Positions 8,170 through 16,536 of a stretch of 64,000 nucleotides of DNA are shown here, one piece after another (the stretch's first letter is position 1; each line of letters starts with the position of its first letter). The position numbers and the translations under genes were made by a program. The stretch comes from Buchananella sp. 14KM1171 (GTDB lineage: Bacteria > Actinomycetota > Actinomycetes > Actinomycetales > Actinomycetaceae). The stretch is from NCBI RefSeq assembly GCF_041380365.1, contig NZ_CP159981.1:1364001-1428000 (forward strand). The letters run 5' to 3'. The notes beneath the pieces are model-generated. The model saw only the letters and a program-made list of their open reading frames with translations, had not been told where the DNA came from and searched no databases.

Positions 8170-9321
8170 GTGCAGCCGCCGTCCAATCCGCCCTCCCCGA
8201 GTGGGCGGTCGCTAGGTGACAGCCGCCCGGTTCCCCGCCCGGCGGCCCGCCGGCCGCAGCGGCCAGCAGGTGGAACGAGCGCGGCGCAGAGCGCACCGGC
8301 CGGCACCGATCAGTTGGGCGGGCGCGGCAGCGTCGGCCACCACGGGCGTGCCGACCGGGCGAGCACTAACCCGCCGGGGGGCGGTGCGGAGCGTGGCGGC
8401 AAGACGCACACGGCACCGGTGGTCTCCTTCAAGCCCGACGCACCGCTGCTCCTTTTGGCCGCCGCCTGGCTGGCCGTGACGGGCGGCCTTTACTACTTCT
8501 TTGTGCGCACCGCTTGGGGACAAGCGCTAGACGCCCTCGTGATGCACGACGCTGCCTCCATCCCCTTCCTGACCACTATCGGGCGGATTTTGAACGAGTC
8601 CGCACTGGAGGCACTCATCTTGGCGATGGCCGTGGCCGCCGTGCTCGGGATGCTGCGCCGGCGTCCCTGGCTGGCGCTGGGCTGCGTGGCAGGTGCCGCC
8701 GGGGCGATGGTCCTCACGCAGCTGGCCAAGCGCTACCTGCTGACCCGCCCGGACCTGGGTGTGGGCTGGGTGCTGCCCAACTCCTTCCCCTCCGGGCACG
8801 GCACCGCCACTGCGGTCATCTGCCTGGTGGCGCTGGTCTCCGCTCCGCGCGCGTGGCGTCGCCACGTGGTGCCGGTGGCCCTGGCCCTGCCCCTGCTGAA
8901 CGGCGGGGCGATGATGGCGATGGGGTGGCATCGGGCCGCCGACGTGCTGGGTGCCGTCAGTGTCTCCGCGTTCGCCCTCCTGGTCAGTCTTGCCCTGGTG
9001 CGCGGGTTGCGTCTGCGGCGCCTGGCGGCCTTGCGGGCCGAACCTGGTGGGGTGGCAGAGCCGGGCCCGCTGCTGCGCCGGCTCGAGCGGCACCTGTGGC
9101 TGTCGGCGGCCGGCAGCGTGCCCGTGGCCGGCCTGGCCCTGTTGGTGACGCGGGGGTTCTGGGCGAAGAACTCCGCCGACTTCCTGCGCGGCGACCTCTC
9201 CGCAGCCAGTCTGGGCGGAGGGGACGTGGCCGCAGCCGTGATGGTGCTGTCTCTGTACGCCGCCGTCTCCTGCGCAGCAGTCGCCTCCACGCTGCTGGCC
9301 GCGCGCCGCCTGGGCGCGTGA
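8170..9321 (+). CDS. PAP2 superfamily membrane phosphatase
   Basis: An integral membrane phosphatase of the PAP2 family, which acts on lipid phosphates such as phosphatidic acid or undecaprenyl pyrophosphate. The three family motifs are present: KRYLLTRP (KX6RP), SFPSGH with its histidine, and HRAADVLGA at the end of the third motif. About six transmembrane helices lie between residues 90 and 380; the first 85 residues are Pro/Gly/Arg-rich and cytoplasmic. The long N-terminal tail is unusual, but GTG 8170 has a TAGGGT box 6 nt upstream. The stop lies within the first unit of a 24-bp triple tandem repeat. The exact substrate is unknown. Confidence 0.85.
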   Translation: MQPPSNPPSPSGRSLGDSRPVPRPAARRPQRPAGGTSAAQSAPAGTDQLGGRGSVGHHGRADRASTNPPGGGAERGGKTHTAPVVSFKPDAPLLLLAAAWLAVTGGLYYFFVRTAWGQALDALVMHDAASIPFLTTIGRILNESALEALILAMAVAAVLGMLRRRPWLALGCVAGAAGAMVLTQLAKRYLLTRPDLGVGWVLPNSFPSGHGTATAVICLVALVSAPRAWRRHVVPVALALPLLNGGAMMAMGWHRAADVLGAVSVSAFALLVSLALVRGLRLRRLAALRAEPGGVAEPGPLLRRLERHLWLSAAGSVPVAGLALLVTRGFWAKNSADFLRGDLSAASLGGGDVAAAVMVLSLYAAVSCAAVASTLLAARRLGA

Positions 9322-9378
9322 CGCTCTGCCCGCCTGGGCGCGTGACGCTCTGCCCGCCTGGGCGCGTGACGCTCTGCC
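9307..9378 (+). repeat. 24-bp tandem repeat, three copies
   Basis: The unit CGCCTGGGCGCGTGACGCTC plus TGCC occurs three times head to tail with no mismatch (9307-9330, 9331-9354, 9355-9378). The first unit contains the last codons and stop of the PAP2 gene. Loss or gain of units would not alter the protein. Confidence 0.9.
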
Positions 9379-9380
9379 CG

Positions 9381-9503
9381 CGCTAAACCGCTCGACCTAG
9401 ACCTTGTGCAGTCGACCTCGACCTTGCGTAGGGCTCTGAGGTCTAGGTCGAGTGCACAAGGTCTAGGCCGTCCGAATTTGAAGTAATTGGACGACGTTCC
9501 GCC
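9381..9503. repeat. Dispersed palindromic repeat, family R1, copy 1
   Basis: About 123 bp, homologous to 46610-46733 and 47986-48109. It begins CGCTAAACCG, contains GACCTAGACCTT-like boxes twice in one direction and twice inverted, and ends with AATTTGAA and GGACGACGTTCCGCC. The inverted boxes can fold into one long hairpin. It lies between the PAP2 gene and nrdD. Confidence 0.85.
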
Positions 9504-9682
9504 CCGCCGCCCCGTCCCTGCGGCCCCGCCCCGCCGCCCCGCCCGAGCGGATACCTGGCCGGCAGGCGGCGCCAGCCCCTCCCCGGCGGCGCCAGCCCCG
9601 CTCCGGGCTGCACCCCTGCAAGTACTCGCCTATCGGTCCGCTGTGCGCCAGGGCCTTGGGTCCCGGTTCGCCCACGCCCAAC

Positions 9683-9698
9683 CCCACAACATCTTGGG
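9683..9698 (+). promoter_or_regulatory. NrdR box 1 upstream of nrdD
   Basis: CCCACAACATCTTGGG resembles the palindromic NrdR consensus (aCaCwAtATmTwGtGt). Its centre (AT at 9691-9692) is 32 bp from the centre of box 2, i.e. three helical turns, as is typical for paired NrdR sites. Confidence 0.75.
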
Positions 9699-9714
9699 GA
9701 ATGGGCGTGTCGCA

Positions 9715-9731
9715 CCCACAAGATGTTGTGG
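9715..9731 (+). promoter_or_regulatory. NrdR box 2 upstream of nrdD
   Basis: CCCACAAGATGTTGTGG is a near-perfect palindrome (CCACAACATCTTGTGG on the other strand) and matches box 1 in inverted reading. It lies about 65 bp before the nrdD start, in a place to repress transcription when ATP/dATP-bound NrdR is present. NrdR itself is not in the window. Confidence 0.78.
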
Positions 9732-9795
9732 TGTGGGGGTAGTTTCGATTCCGCTCGCCCAATAGACTGCATTAAAGAGGACCGGGAGAATCGCC

Positions 9796-11832
9796 ATGGA
9801 AACCACCACGCGCCCAGACGCCGCCAACACCAACTCCGCTGCGGCGGCAACGCCTGCGAACAGTGCAGACACCGCCCCCGGCACGCGCGCCCCCGCCCCC
9901 GGCAAGACCGGACAGGGGCAGGCGCGGCCAACGCAGCGGCGGGTGGGCGACGTCGGCCGCCAAAAGCTCCACGCACCGGCGCAGGGTGCGGCAGACCGCG
10001 TAGAAGTGGACGCGATCTCCACGGTGGAGGAGTACCTGGCCCGCGCGGACTGGCGGGTGAACGCCAACGCCAACCAGGGCTATTCGCTGGGTGGGCTCAT
10101 GCTCAACACGCAGGGCAAGATGATCGCCAACTACTGGCTCTCGCGCGTCTACGAACCGGCCGCTGGCGAGGCCCACCGAAACGGCGACATCCACATCCAC
10201 GACCTGGACATGTTCGCCGGCTACTGCGCCGGCTGGTCCCTGAAGGCGCTGCTGCAGGAGGGCTTCAACGGCGTCCCGGGTGCCATCGCGGCGGGTCCTG
10301 CCAAGCACTTCTCCAGCGCCGTCGGGCAGATCGTCAACTTCCTGGGCACGCTGCAAAACGAGTGGGCGGGCGCGCAGGCGTTCTCCAGCTTCGACACCTA
10401 CATGGCGCCGTTCGTGCGGCTGGACAACATGACCTACCAGGAGGTCTACCAGTGCATGCAGGAGCTGATCTACAACCTGAACGTCCCCTCCCGGTGGGGC
10501 ACCCAGACTCCGTTCACCAACCTCACCTTCGACTTGACCTGCCCCGCGGACCTGCGTGACGAGGTGCCGCTGGTGGGCGGGGAGCTGTGCGACTTCACGT
10601 ACGGCGACCTGGCGGAGGAAATGGCGATGATCAACCGCGCCTACATGGAGGTGATGACGGCCGGAGACGCGGAGGGCCGCGTGTTCACCTTCCCGATCCC
10701 CACCTACAACATGACCAAGGACTTCGACTGGGACAGCGAGGAGTCCACGCGCCTGTTCGCGATGACCGCGAAGTACGGCCTGCCCTACTTCCAGAACTTC
10801 ATCAACTCTGAGCTGGACCCGGGCATGATCCGCTCGATGTGTTGCCGCCTCCAGCTGGACCTGCGTGAGCTGCTTAAGCGCGGAAACGGCCTGTTCGGCT
10901 CGGCGGAGCAGACCGGCTCGGTGGGCGTGGTGACGGTGAACTGCGCGCGCCTGGGCTACCTGTTCCCGGGTGATGAGGCGGGGCTGCTGGCGCGCCTGGA
11001 TGAGCTGATCGACCTGGCGGTGGGTACGTTGGAGCGCAAGCGTGAGGTGATTCAGTACCACATCGACTCGGGCCTGTTCCCGTTCACCAAGCGCTACCTG
11101 GGGACGCTGGACAACCACTTCTCCACGTTGGGCGTGAACGGCATGAATGAGATGGTGCGCAACTTTACGCGCGACGCCTACGACATCACGGACCCGCGCG
11201 GGCACGCTTTGGTGGTGCGGGTGTTGGATCACCTGCGGGACCGGATGATTCGGGCTCAGGAGGCCACCGGGCACTTGTACAACCTGGAGGCGACCCCGGC
11301 GGAGGGCACCACGTACCGTTTCGCGCGGGAGGACCGCAAGCGGTTTGCGGACATCATCCAGGCTGGTACGGACGAGCAGCCGTACTACACGAATTCCTCG
11401 CAGCTGCCGGTGGGCTTCACGGATGACCCGTTTGAGGCGTTGGAGCGGCAGGAGGAGTTGCAGTCGAAGTACACGGGCGGCACGGTGCTTCACCTGTACA
11501 TGAACGAGCGGGTTTCTTCGATCACTGCTTGTAAGTCGCTGGTGCGGCGGGCGCTGGAGAACTTCCGGCTGCCGTACATCACGATCACGCCCACCTTCTC
11601 TATCTGCCCGACGCACGGCTACCTGGTGGGTGAGCACTTCACGTGTGAGCGTTGCGCCGCCGCCCACCCGGATCGTGAGCCGGTGGAGTGTGAGGTGTGG
11701 ACGCGCGTGATGGGCTACTTCCGCCCGGTGAAGAGTTTCAACACGGGTAAGAAGGGCGAGTACAACGACCGAGTGATGTTTACCGAGGCGGCGGCTGCGA
11801 GCCACGGGCCGATCGTGCGGGCGGCGCGGTAG
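9796..11832 (+). CDS. nrdD: Anaerobic (class III) ribonucleoside-triphosphate reductase
   Basis: This glycyl-radical enzyme reduces ribonucleoside triphosphates to dNTPs without oxygen. The 678-residue protein carries the thiyl-radical cysteine region RSMCCRLQLDL, the zinc-site residues CPTHGY and CERC, and the glycyl-radical loop RVMGYFRPV with SFNTGKKGEYNDRV at the C-terminus. The first ~70 residues are Ala/Thr/Pro-rich, and I see no ATP-cone domain, so dATP inhibition through that domain is not expected. The ATG is preceded by GGGAG about 8 nt upstream. nrdG follows after 12 nt. Two NrdR boxes precede the operon. It implies facultative or anaerobic growth. Confidence 0.95.
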   Translation: METTTRPDAANTNSAAAATPANSADTAPGTRAPAPGKTGQGQARPTQRRVGDVGRQKLHAPAQGAADRVEVDAISTVEEYLARADWRVNANANQGYSLGGLMLNTQGKMIANYWLSRVYEPAAGEAHRNGDIHIHDLDMFAGYCAGWSLKALLQEGFNGVPGAIAAGPAKHFSSAVGQIVNFLGTLQNEWAGAQAFSSFDTYMAPFVRLDNMTYQEVYQCMQELIYNLNVPSRWGTQTPFTNLTFDLTCPADLRDEVPLVGGELCDFTYGDLAEEMAMINRAYMEVMTAGDAEGRVFTFPIPTYNMTKDFDWDSEESTRLFAMTAKYGLPYFQNFINSELDPGMIRSMCCRLQLDLRELLKRGNGLFGSAEQTGSVGVVTVNCARLGYLFPGDEAGLLARLDELIDLAVGTLERKREVIQYHIDSGLFPFTKRYLGTLDNHFSTLGVNGMNEMVRNFTRDAYDITDPRGHALVVRVLDHLRDRMIRAQEATGHLYNLEATPAEGTTYRFAREDRKRFADIIQAGTDEQPYYTNSSQLPVGFTDDPFEALERQEELQSKYTGGTVLHLYMNERVSSITACKSLVRRALENFRLPYITITPTFSICPTHGYLVGEHFTCERCAAAHPDREPVECEVWTRVMGYFRPVKSFNTGKKGEYNDRVMFTEAAAASHGPIVRAAR

Positions 11833-11844
11833 GGCGCTGGCGGT

Positions 11845-12753
11845 ATGGGGGCCGACGTCGCACCGGCGGGCACGCGCATTGCGGCCGCTTCGAGTTTGGT
11901 GGGGGTGGCCGACGCTGCCGCGCCCGCCGGTGCGAGCAGGCACCGCCCGGTACCGGACGGGGCGGGGGGTGGTGCGCCGCGTCTGACCGGGGGGAGGCCG
12001 ACGCCGCAGGCGAGTGGGGGGAGGCCGACGCCGAGGGCGGAGGACTTGCAGATCGCGGGGGTGGTGCCGCTTAACTCCACGGACTGGCCCGATCACCTGT
12101 GCGCCACGCTGTACCTGCAGGGCTGCCCGTGGAGCTGCACGTACTGCCAGAACGTGGCGATCATCGACCCGCAGGTACCGGGGCAAGTGGCCTGGGCGGA
12201 GGTGGAGGAGCTGCTGGGCCGCAGGCGCGGCCTGCTAGACGGGGTGGTGTTTTCCGGCGGGGAGGCCACGCGCCAGGGCGCGCTTATCCCGGCGTTGGCG
12301 CGGGTGCGGGAGTTGGGCTTTGGTACCGGGCTGCACACGGCGGGTGCTTATCCGCACCGGTTGGCGGCGGCGCTGCCACTGCTGGACTGGGTGGGCCTGG
12401 ATTTGAAGGCGCTACCGGAGCATTACGGTGCGGTGGCGGGCCGGGGGGCGCGTGGCACGGCGCCCTGGCAGTGCCTGGAGTTGGCGCTGGACGCGGGCGT
12501 GGGGCTGGAGGTGCGCACCACAATCTACCCGGGGTCCGTGGCGGCTGAGGATGTCCTGGAGGTGGCCCGGCGCGCCCGCTGCGCGGGCGCGCCCACCTTC
12601 GCGCTACAGGAGGCACGCGTGCAGGGGACGGCGGCGCAGTTTGAGGCCGGGGCTACGGCCTGGGACGCGCAGGTGTGGCAGCGCGAGTGGGGCGGGCTGG
12701 TGGAGGCCATCGGCGCGCTGGGTTTTGAGACGTTCCACGTGCGGGCGGCCTGA
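11845..12753 (+). CDS. nrdG: Anaerobic ribonucleotide reductase activating protein (radical SAM)
   Basis: The activase uses an iron-sulfur cluster and SAM to install the glycyl radical on NrdD. The radical-SAM motif CPWSCTYC (CX3CX2C) sits at about residue 93, followed by VVFSGGEAT. The catalytic core starts around EDLQIAGVVPLNSTDWPDHL, so about 68 N-terminal residues are extra. That extension is low complexity and contains an in-frame duplication (GGRPTPQASGGRPTPRA, from repeated GGGGGGAGGCCGACGCCG at about 11989 and 12016). The ATG 11845 start follows nrdD by 12 nt without a clear ribosome binding site, so a downstream start cannot be excluded. Confidence 0.92.
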   Translation: MGADVAPAGTRIAAASSLVGVADAAAPAGASRHRPVPDGAGGGAPRLTGGRPTPQASGGRPTPRAEDLQIAGVVPLNSTDWPDHLCATLYLQGCPWSCTYCQNVAIIDPQVPGQVAWAEVEELLGRRRGLLDGVVFSGGEATRQGALIPALARVRELGFGTGLHTAGAYPHRLAAALPLLDWVGLDLKALPEHYGAVAGRGARGTAPWQCLELALDAGVGLEVRTTIYPGSVAAEDVLEVARRARCAGAPTFALQEARVQGTAAQFEAGATAWDAQVWQREWGGLVEAIGALGFETFHVRAA

Positions 12754-12769
12754 GCCGCGTGCCCGTGAG

Positions 12770-12868
12770 GGTAATTCACTGTCTTGTGTTGGAGTCCCCG
12801 CGAAATGGGGAGGGGGACCATAAACTAGCCAGTGCGCAGCAGGCAGTGGCTTAATCCGTTGGGGGTTT
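12770..12868 (+). promoter_or_regulatory. Toxin 1 leader, identical to that of toxin 2
   Basis: These 99 bp recur at 24802-24900 without a visible change, and the match stops abruptly at its 5' edge. It includes a small hairpin (GTCCCC ... GGGGAC, 12794-12818) just before CATAAACT, which could be a -10 region. The conserved block probably carries the promoter and an operator. Confidence 0.6.
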
Positions 12869-14785
12869 GTGGTGAGTTATCGTCCCTCTGATTGGAGCGC
12901 GCTGGGGTTGGGCAGTGACCCCACCCCGGGGGACCCGGTGGTGGTGCGTGATGGCGCTACCCGGTATCGGGGTGTGGCTGATGCGATCAAGCGTTGCGCC
13001 GACAGCCTGCGGGCGCTGGAGGCGGGGGCGAGTTCGCGGGCCGAGAGTGTCACGGCGCTGCTGGAGCAGCGCGACACCCTGCTCGATGGGATCGGTAAGG
13101 CCGAGGGGCGTTATCGCGCGGCCGGGGAGGCGTTGGAGACGTATTCGGCGGCGTTGGATCGGGTGCAGACCGACACGCTGAATGCTCTGTATGCGGCCAG
13201 GCAGGCCGAGTGGGAGCGCGATGAGGCCCGTGACAACCAGCGCTACTACCAGGACCTGGCCGACGACTACGCGGGCGCCGACGATGACAGCGGCTATGGG
13301 CATGACCAGCAGGTGCGTTACACGCGGTTAGCTAATAGTGCTGGACAGGATGCGGCGGCCGCTCAGGAGCGGATTGATAATCAGGTCCGGGTGGTCCAGG
13401 CCGCTGTGGCGGACCGGGATCGGGCTGCACAGACGGCAATTGATGCGATCCAGGGTGTTACCGCCACCGATGGGCTTAATGATGGCTGGTGGGAGGACTA
13501 TGGCGCTAAGGTCCTGGGCTGGATCGCCGCCATCGCTGAATGGGTGGCCAATATCGCGGGCATCTTGGCTCTGGTCTTGTGCTGGGTTCCTGTACTAGGC
13601 CAAGCACTAGCGGTTATCGCTGGGATCGCTGGGGTCGTGGCTGCACTAGCCAACATCGGCCTGGCCTTGGGTGGGGAGAAGACTTGGCGCGAGGCCCTAT
13701 GGTCCGTGGGTTTTGCTGCCCTGGGCTGCATCGGCCTGGGGGGATTGCGCGGTGCAGTCTCATCGCTGAAGGCCCTGGGCGGGCTGGGTAAGGCAATAAA
13801 AGCAGCCGGCGGCCTGAAGGGTGCCTTCTTGGCTTTCGCACGCGGACTACCCAAGGCAATCATCGGTGGCCTGAAGGGGATGTTCACCTCGGGGAAGAAC
13901 GCGATTCTGCATCCGATTCAGTCGCTCAAGAACGTCGTTCGGTCGTTGCGCGGTGGGGCGGTCAAGGTGGTCGACGACGTCGCTAACGTCGTCGATGATG
14001 GCGTAAAGGCCGTGGCCAACGCTGCAGACGGCGTAGCGGATGACGTCGCGAAGGCTGTCGGGGACGATGCTGCGGGTGCAGTCAAACGGGGCTGGAAGGA
14101 CGAAATCGGCGAGCTGGCGGAACAGCGAAAAATAGCCTTCAAAACTCGGGACGATGCGGTGCAGCAGCTTAAAGACCTGATGCCGGAGGATTACAGCATT
14201 TCGGACTTCAGTCGAAAAAAACTAAAGGGTACGCTTGTCGATTTGAGTGGTGAGGTTGATCCGTACACGTTGGATCAAATGAAGGAATTGGCTGATACTA
14301 TCTCTTCCTCCCGAAGTGAGATAAGCCGCCTGGGAGAAAAGATTGGTGATGTTGGCGGGATTGGTACTCTCGAGGATAGTGGAGCGGTTGTAGTCGATAG
14401 CTTCAAAAATGTGTCATCGCCTGGTGCAAATAAGCTCGATTCCCTGGCCGTCTCTGCCGACGGCGATACGCTGATTGTTGGCGAGTTTAAGGGAGCGAGC
14501 GCCAAGCTGGACACCACGCCGCGCTCCACCATATTTGAGGGGCCGGCTGCGCAGGGAACTCCCGCATACACGCGCGATAGACTGCTAAAGGATGACCGGG
14601 TTGCCGCATTCTTCGCTGAGAACCCGGACATCTGGAGCAAGGTGTCCAGCGGTGACATGAAGTTTGAGCTGCATGTGATTACTACCAAAATAGACGCGGA
14701 TCCGGTATCTGTAATTATGGAATTTGGGATGACGGATGACGTGCTTGGCGCGATGGCCAAGAAGGTAAATGAGTTGATGAAATAG
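12869..14785 (+). CDS. T7SS-secreted polymorphic toxin 1, putative C-terminal nuclease
   Basis: A 638-residue protein. Residues 1-180 resemble the putative T7SS signal domain of actinobacterial polymorphic toxins (PSDWSALGLGSDPTPGDP entry, then long coiled helices). Residues ~215-330 contain hydrophobic and Gly/Ala-rich segments, and VVDDVANVVDDGVKAVANAA forms an amphipathic linker. The last ~170 residues are the variable tip. LDSLAVSADGDTLIVGEFKG has a D...ExK spacing compatible with a PD-(D/E)XK nuclease fold; this is inference. G+C visibly falls in the tip. The start is GTG (GTGGTGAGTTATCG), and its leader is duplicated ahead of toxin 2. Immunity-like genes follow. No ESX machinery is in the window. 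Confidence 0.8.
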   Translation: MVSYRPSDWSALGLGSDPTPGDPVVVRDGATRYRGVADAIKRCADSLRALEAGASSRAESVTALLEQRDTLLDGIGKAEGRYRAAGEALETYSAALDRVQTDTLNALYAARQAEWERDEARDNQRYYQDLADDYAGADDDSGYGHDQQVRYTRLANSAGQDAAAAQERIDNQVRVVQAAVADRDRAAQTAIDAIQGVTATDGLNDGWWEDYGAKVLGWIAAIAEWVANIAGILALVLCWVPVLGQALAVIAGIAGVVAALANIGLALGGEKTWREALWSVGFAALGCIGLGGLRGAVSSLKALGGLGKAIKAAGGLKGAFLAFARGLPKAIIGGLKGMFTSGKNAILHPIQSLKNVVRSLRGGAVKVVDDVANVVDDGVKAVANAADGVADDVAKAVGDDAAGAVKRGWKDEIGELAEQRKIAFKTRDDAVQQLKDLMPEDYSISDFSRKKLKGTLVDLSGEVDPYTLDQMKELADTISSSRSEISRLGEKIGDVGGIGTLEDSGAVVVDSFKNVSSPGANKLDSLAVSADGDTLIVGEFKGASAKLDTTPRSTIFEGPAAQGTPAYTRDRLLKDDRVAAFFAENPDIWSKVSSGDMKFELHVITTKIDADPVSVIMEFGMTDDVLGAMAKKVNELMK

Positions 14786-14845
14786 CGTGAACCTGTCGAA
14801 ATTGGTTGACTGATAGTGGAAACTGAGTTGGAAAGGGAAGATGGC

Positions 14846-15355
14846 GTGGGCGAGTTTGAGGCGATGTCGGTAGAGCGTAGTGTGGCTGCGATTAGGGCGT
14901 GGGCAGACGCTGCGTGGCCACTTATGCCCGAAGATGGTGACGCCATTTGCTCCAGGCTCGGGTGGCTGCCTGATCCTGAGAGCTCGAGGTTCTACTACAG
15001 TGGCTTCAACGATGGAAAGGATCGCGATATCAGCGTTGTTGCCAAGGATGGCAAGGTGTGGTCGGTTACTTTCTACTTGACCACACGGCTCGCAGTGGAT
15101 GAAGTCGAGAAGAATGCGCCGTTCTTAAAGGAATTGGCTAGTGCGGTCATCGAGCAGATTTCTGTAGAATATGGCAAGCCGAGTCGCACAGTTACCCCCA
15201 GGGGCGCGGAGCTGATTGAATGGGAGTTGGCAGACGGCGTGACAATCGATTTGGCCCACAACCCTCGGGTTCTAATGGTGACCGTGGACTCTCCCGCCCG
15301 GACCGCTCTCATGGCCGACCCAAGCGCGGATCCGAACCCGGACGAGCGTTTGTAA
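14846..15355 (+). CDS. Putative immunity protein A1 (family A)
   Basis: A 169-residue soluble protein, the first gene after toxin 1 and so its likeliest antidote. It belongs to a family with eight members here, all beginning GEFEAMS and ending DPNPDERL; the family looks like DUF6301, from memory. It is the most divergent of the eight, with its own middle region (FYYSGFNDGKDRDIS). Start GTG 14846 is chosen because it aligns with ATG 26876 of the equivalent gene after toxin 2 and has GGAAAGGGAAG 6-10 nt upstream; an upstream ATG-less extension (from 14816) lacks homology. No signal peptide or membrane segment, so it acts in the cytoplasm. Confidence 0.75.
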   Translation: MGEFEAMSVERSVAAIRAWADAAWPLMPEDGDAICSRLGWLPDPESSRFYYSGFNDGKDRDISVVAKDGKVWSVTFYLTTRLAVDEVEKNAPFLKELASAVIEQISVEYGKPSRTVTPRGAELIEWELADGVTIDLAHNPRVLMVTVDSPARTALMADPSADPNPDERL

Positions 15356-15434
15356 TGCGCTGGTAGTCCTGCGTGCGTCAAGGTGCGCTAGTCGCTGCTA
15401 TGTCTTAGTCGGGTAGTCGAGATTGGGTGGGTCA

Positions 15435-15929
15435 GTGAAGCGGTTTGAGAATGTGACCGTCGGCGAAGATGGTGTGATCAGGACTTATAGTCCGCAGCAT
15501 ACCCCGAAGAGGTTTGCAGATTCTTTCGAGCGCCTACTGGCATCGCCTCGTTTCATGGATGGCAAGCGTATTTTCTCTATGATTGCGTGGGCTGGGCCGG
15601 ACGAGGTGCATCCATACAATGTGCGTAAGAATTCGTATCATCGGGGTAATTATATGCAGTGCGGTGGTTCTACCGAGGCTTTGACGGTTGAGGTGCGGGT
15701 GACGCACCCGAATAAGTCGTTCGAGCATTATGTGGTGGCGCGGGAGCCTGTGCGGGATCCGGGGGCGTGGACCACGATTTCGTGGGATAACGGGGGTGAG
15801 GAGCCGTTCGTGGTGCGTTTGCATCCGGAGGAGGTCTTCACTGGTGAGCAGGCCGCGAAGGTGTTTCGGGACTACATTGAGCGCGACCAGCTGCCACCCG
15901 ACGAGTTGCTGCGCCGCGTCTACATTTGA
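15435..15929 (+). CDS. Putative immunity protein B1 (family B)
   Basis: A 164-residue protein of a second family, with three copies in the window (one disrupted). Its middle carries NSYHRGNYMQCGGST and its end is EEPFVVRLHPEEVF ... FRDYIERDQLPPDELLRR. The C-terminal layout (acidic/aromatic helix, then a proline-containing strand) resembles Imm1-like immunity proteins, but this is weak. GTG 15435 is preferred over TTG 15423, with GGGTGGG 4 nt before it. Its upstream 50 bp are repeated before the other B genes. It lies between A-family genes and is probably co-transcribed. Confidence 0.65.
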   Translation: MKRFENVTVGEDGVIRTYSPQHTPKRFADSFERLLASPRFMDGKRIFSMIAWAGPDEVHPYNVRKNSYHRGNYMQCGGSTEALTVEVRVTHPNKSFEHYVVAREPVRDPGAWTTISWDNGGEEPFVVRLHPEEVFTGEQAAKVFRDYIERDQLPPDELLRRVYI

Positions 15930-15982
15930 TCGATGTCCGCTCGGCGAGTGCGTTAGTTGCTGTTGTGTGGAGGTGAGTGCCA

Positions 15983-16492
15983 ATGGGTGAGTTCGAGGCA
16001 ATGTCCTTAGGGCGGTGTGTGGCTACGGTTAGGGCGTGGGCGGAAGCGTCCTGGCCGCTCACGCCGGAACAGGGGCGGGCTATTTGCTCGGAACTTGGCT
16101 GGATGATGGATCCAGAAAAGGAGAAGTTCTATTTTACCGGGCTGGGTGTTAGTTGGAAGCGGGACGCGTCCCTTACCGTCCGGGACGGTGGTGTTTGGTC
16201 GGTTCTGTTTCAGCTGACCACTCGCGTTTCCCCAGAGGATGTCCAAAGCCACGGTCAAACCGTTCTGGAGTTGACCAACGCATTGACTGAAGAGTTGACG
16301 ATGTTGTACGGGAACCCGCAGTGCGGATTGACGGAATCGGGAAAGAAAACGGTTGACTGGAGATTGTCTAACGGTGTGGTAATCGGCTATGCGGCAAACA
16401 CGACGGTATTAATGGTCTTCATCGACTCTCCCGCCAGGACGGCATTAATGGATGATCCGCGCAGTGATCCGAACCCGGACGAGCGTTTGTAG
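15983..16492 (+). CDS. Putative immunity protein A2 (family A)
   Basis: A 169-residue family-A protein. ATG 15983 is the start because GGAGG lies 9 nt upstream and the homologue at 20756 can only start at this codon. The first half has the variant LGWMMDPEKEKFYFTGLGVSW, also seen in A5 and A6. The second half (LYGNPQCGLTESGKKTVDWR) recurs in A4. It lacks a toxin gene of its own and so probably protects against toxins of other strains. Confidence 0.72.
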   Translation: MGEFEAMSLGRCVATVRAWAEASWPLTPEQGRAICSELGWMMDPEKEKFYFTGLGVSWKRDASLTVRDGGVWSVLFQLTTRVSPEDVQSHGQTVLELTNALTEELTMLYGNPQCGLTESGKKTVDWRLSNGVVIGYAANTTVLMVFIDSPARTALMDDPRSDPNPDERL

Positions 16493-16536
16493 CGCGCGAA
16501 GTGCCGTGCGCGACGGTTGTATAGAGGTGAGTGCTG

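Larger units (their letters stand above)
9322..9795. other. Intergenic region upstream of nrdD
   Basis: It holds two units of the tandem repeat, R1 copy 1, a GC-rich stretch of repeated CCCCGCCGCC and GGCGGCGCCAGCCCC, the two NrdR boxes and the nrdD leader. No gene is supported. Confidence 0.7.

Noticed and set aside
9772-12186. 804-codon open frame on the reverse strand across nrdD-nrdG
   Set aside because: Antisense to two certain genes; His/Arg/Val-rich composition is the usual reverse-frame artefact at high G+C.
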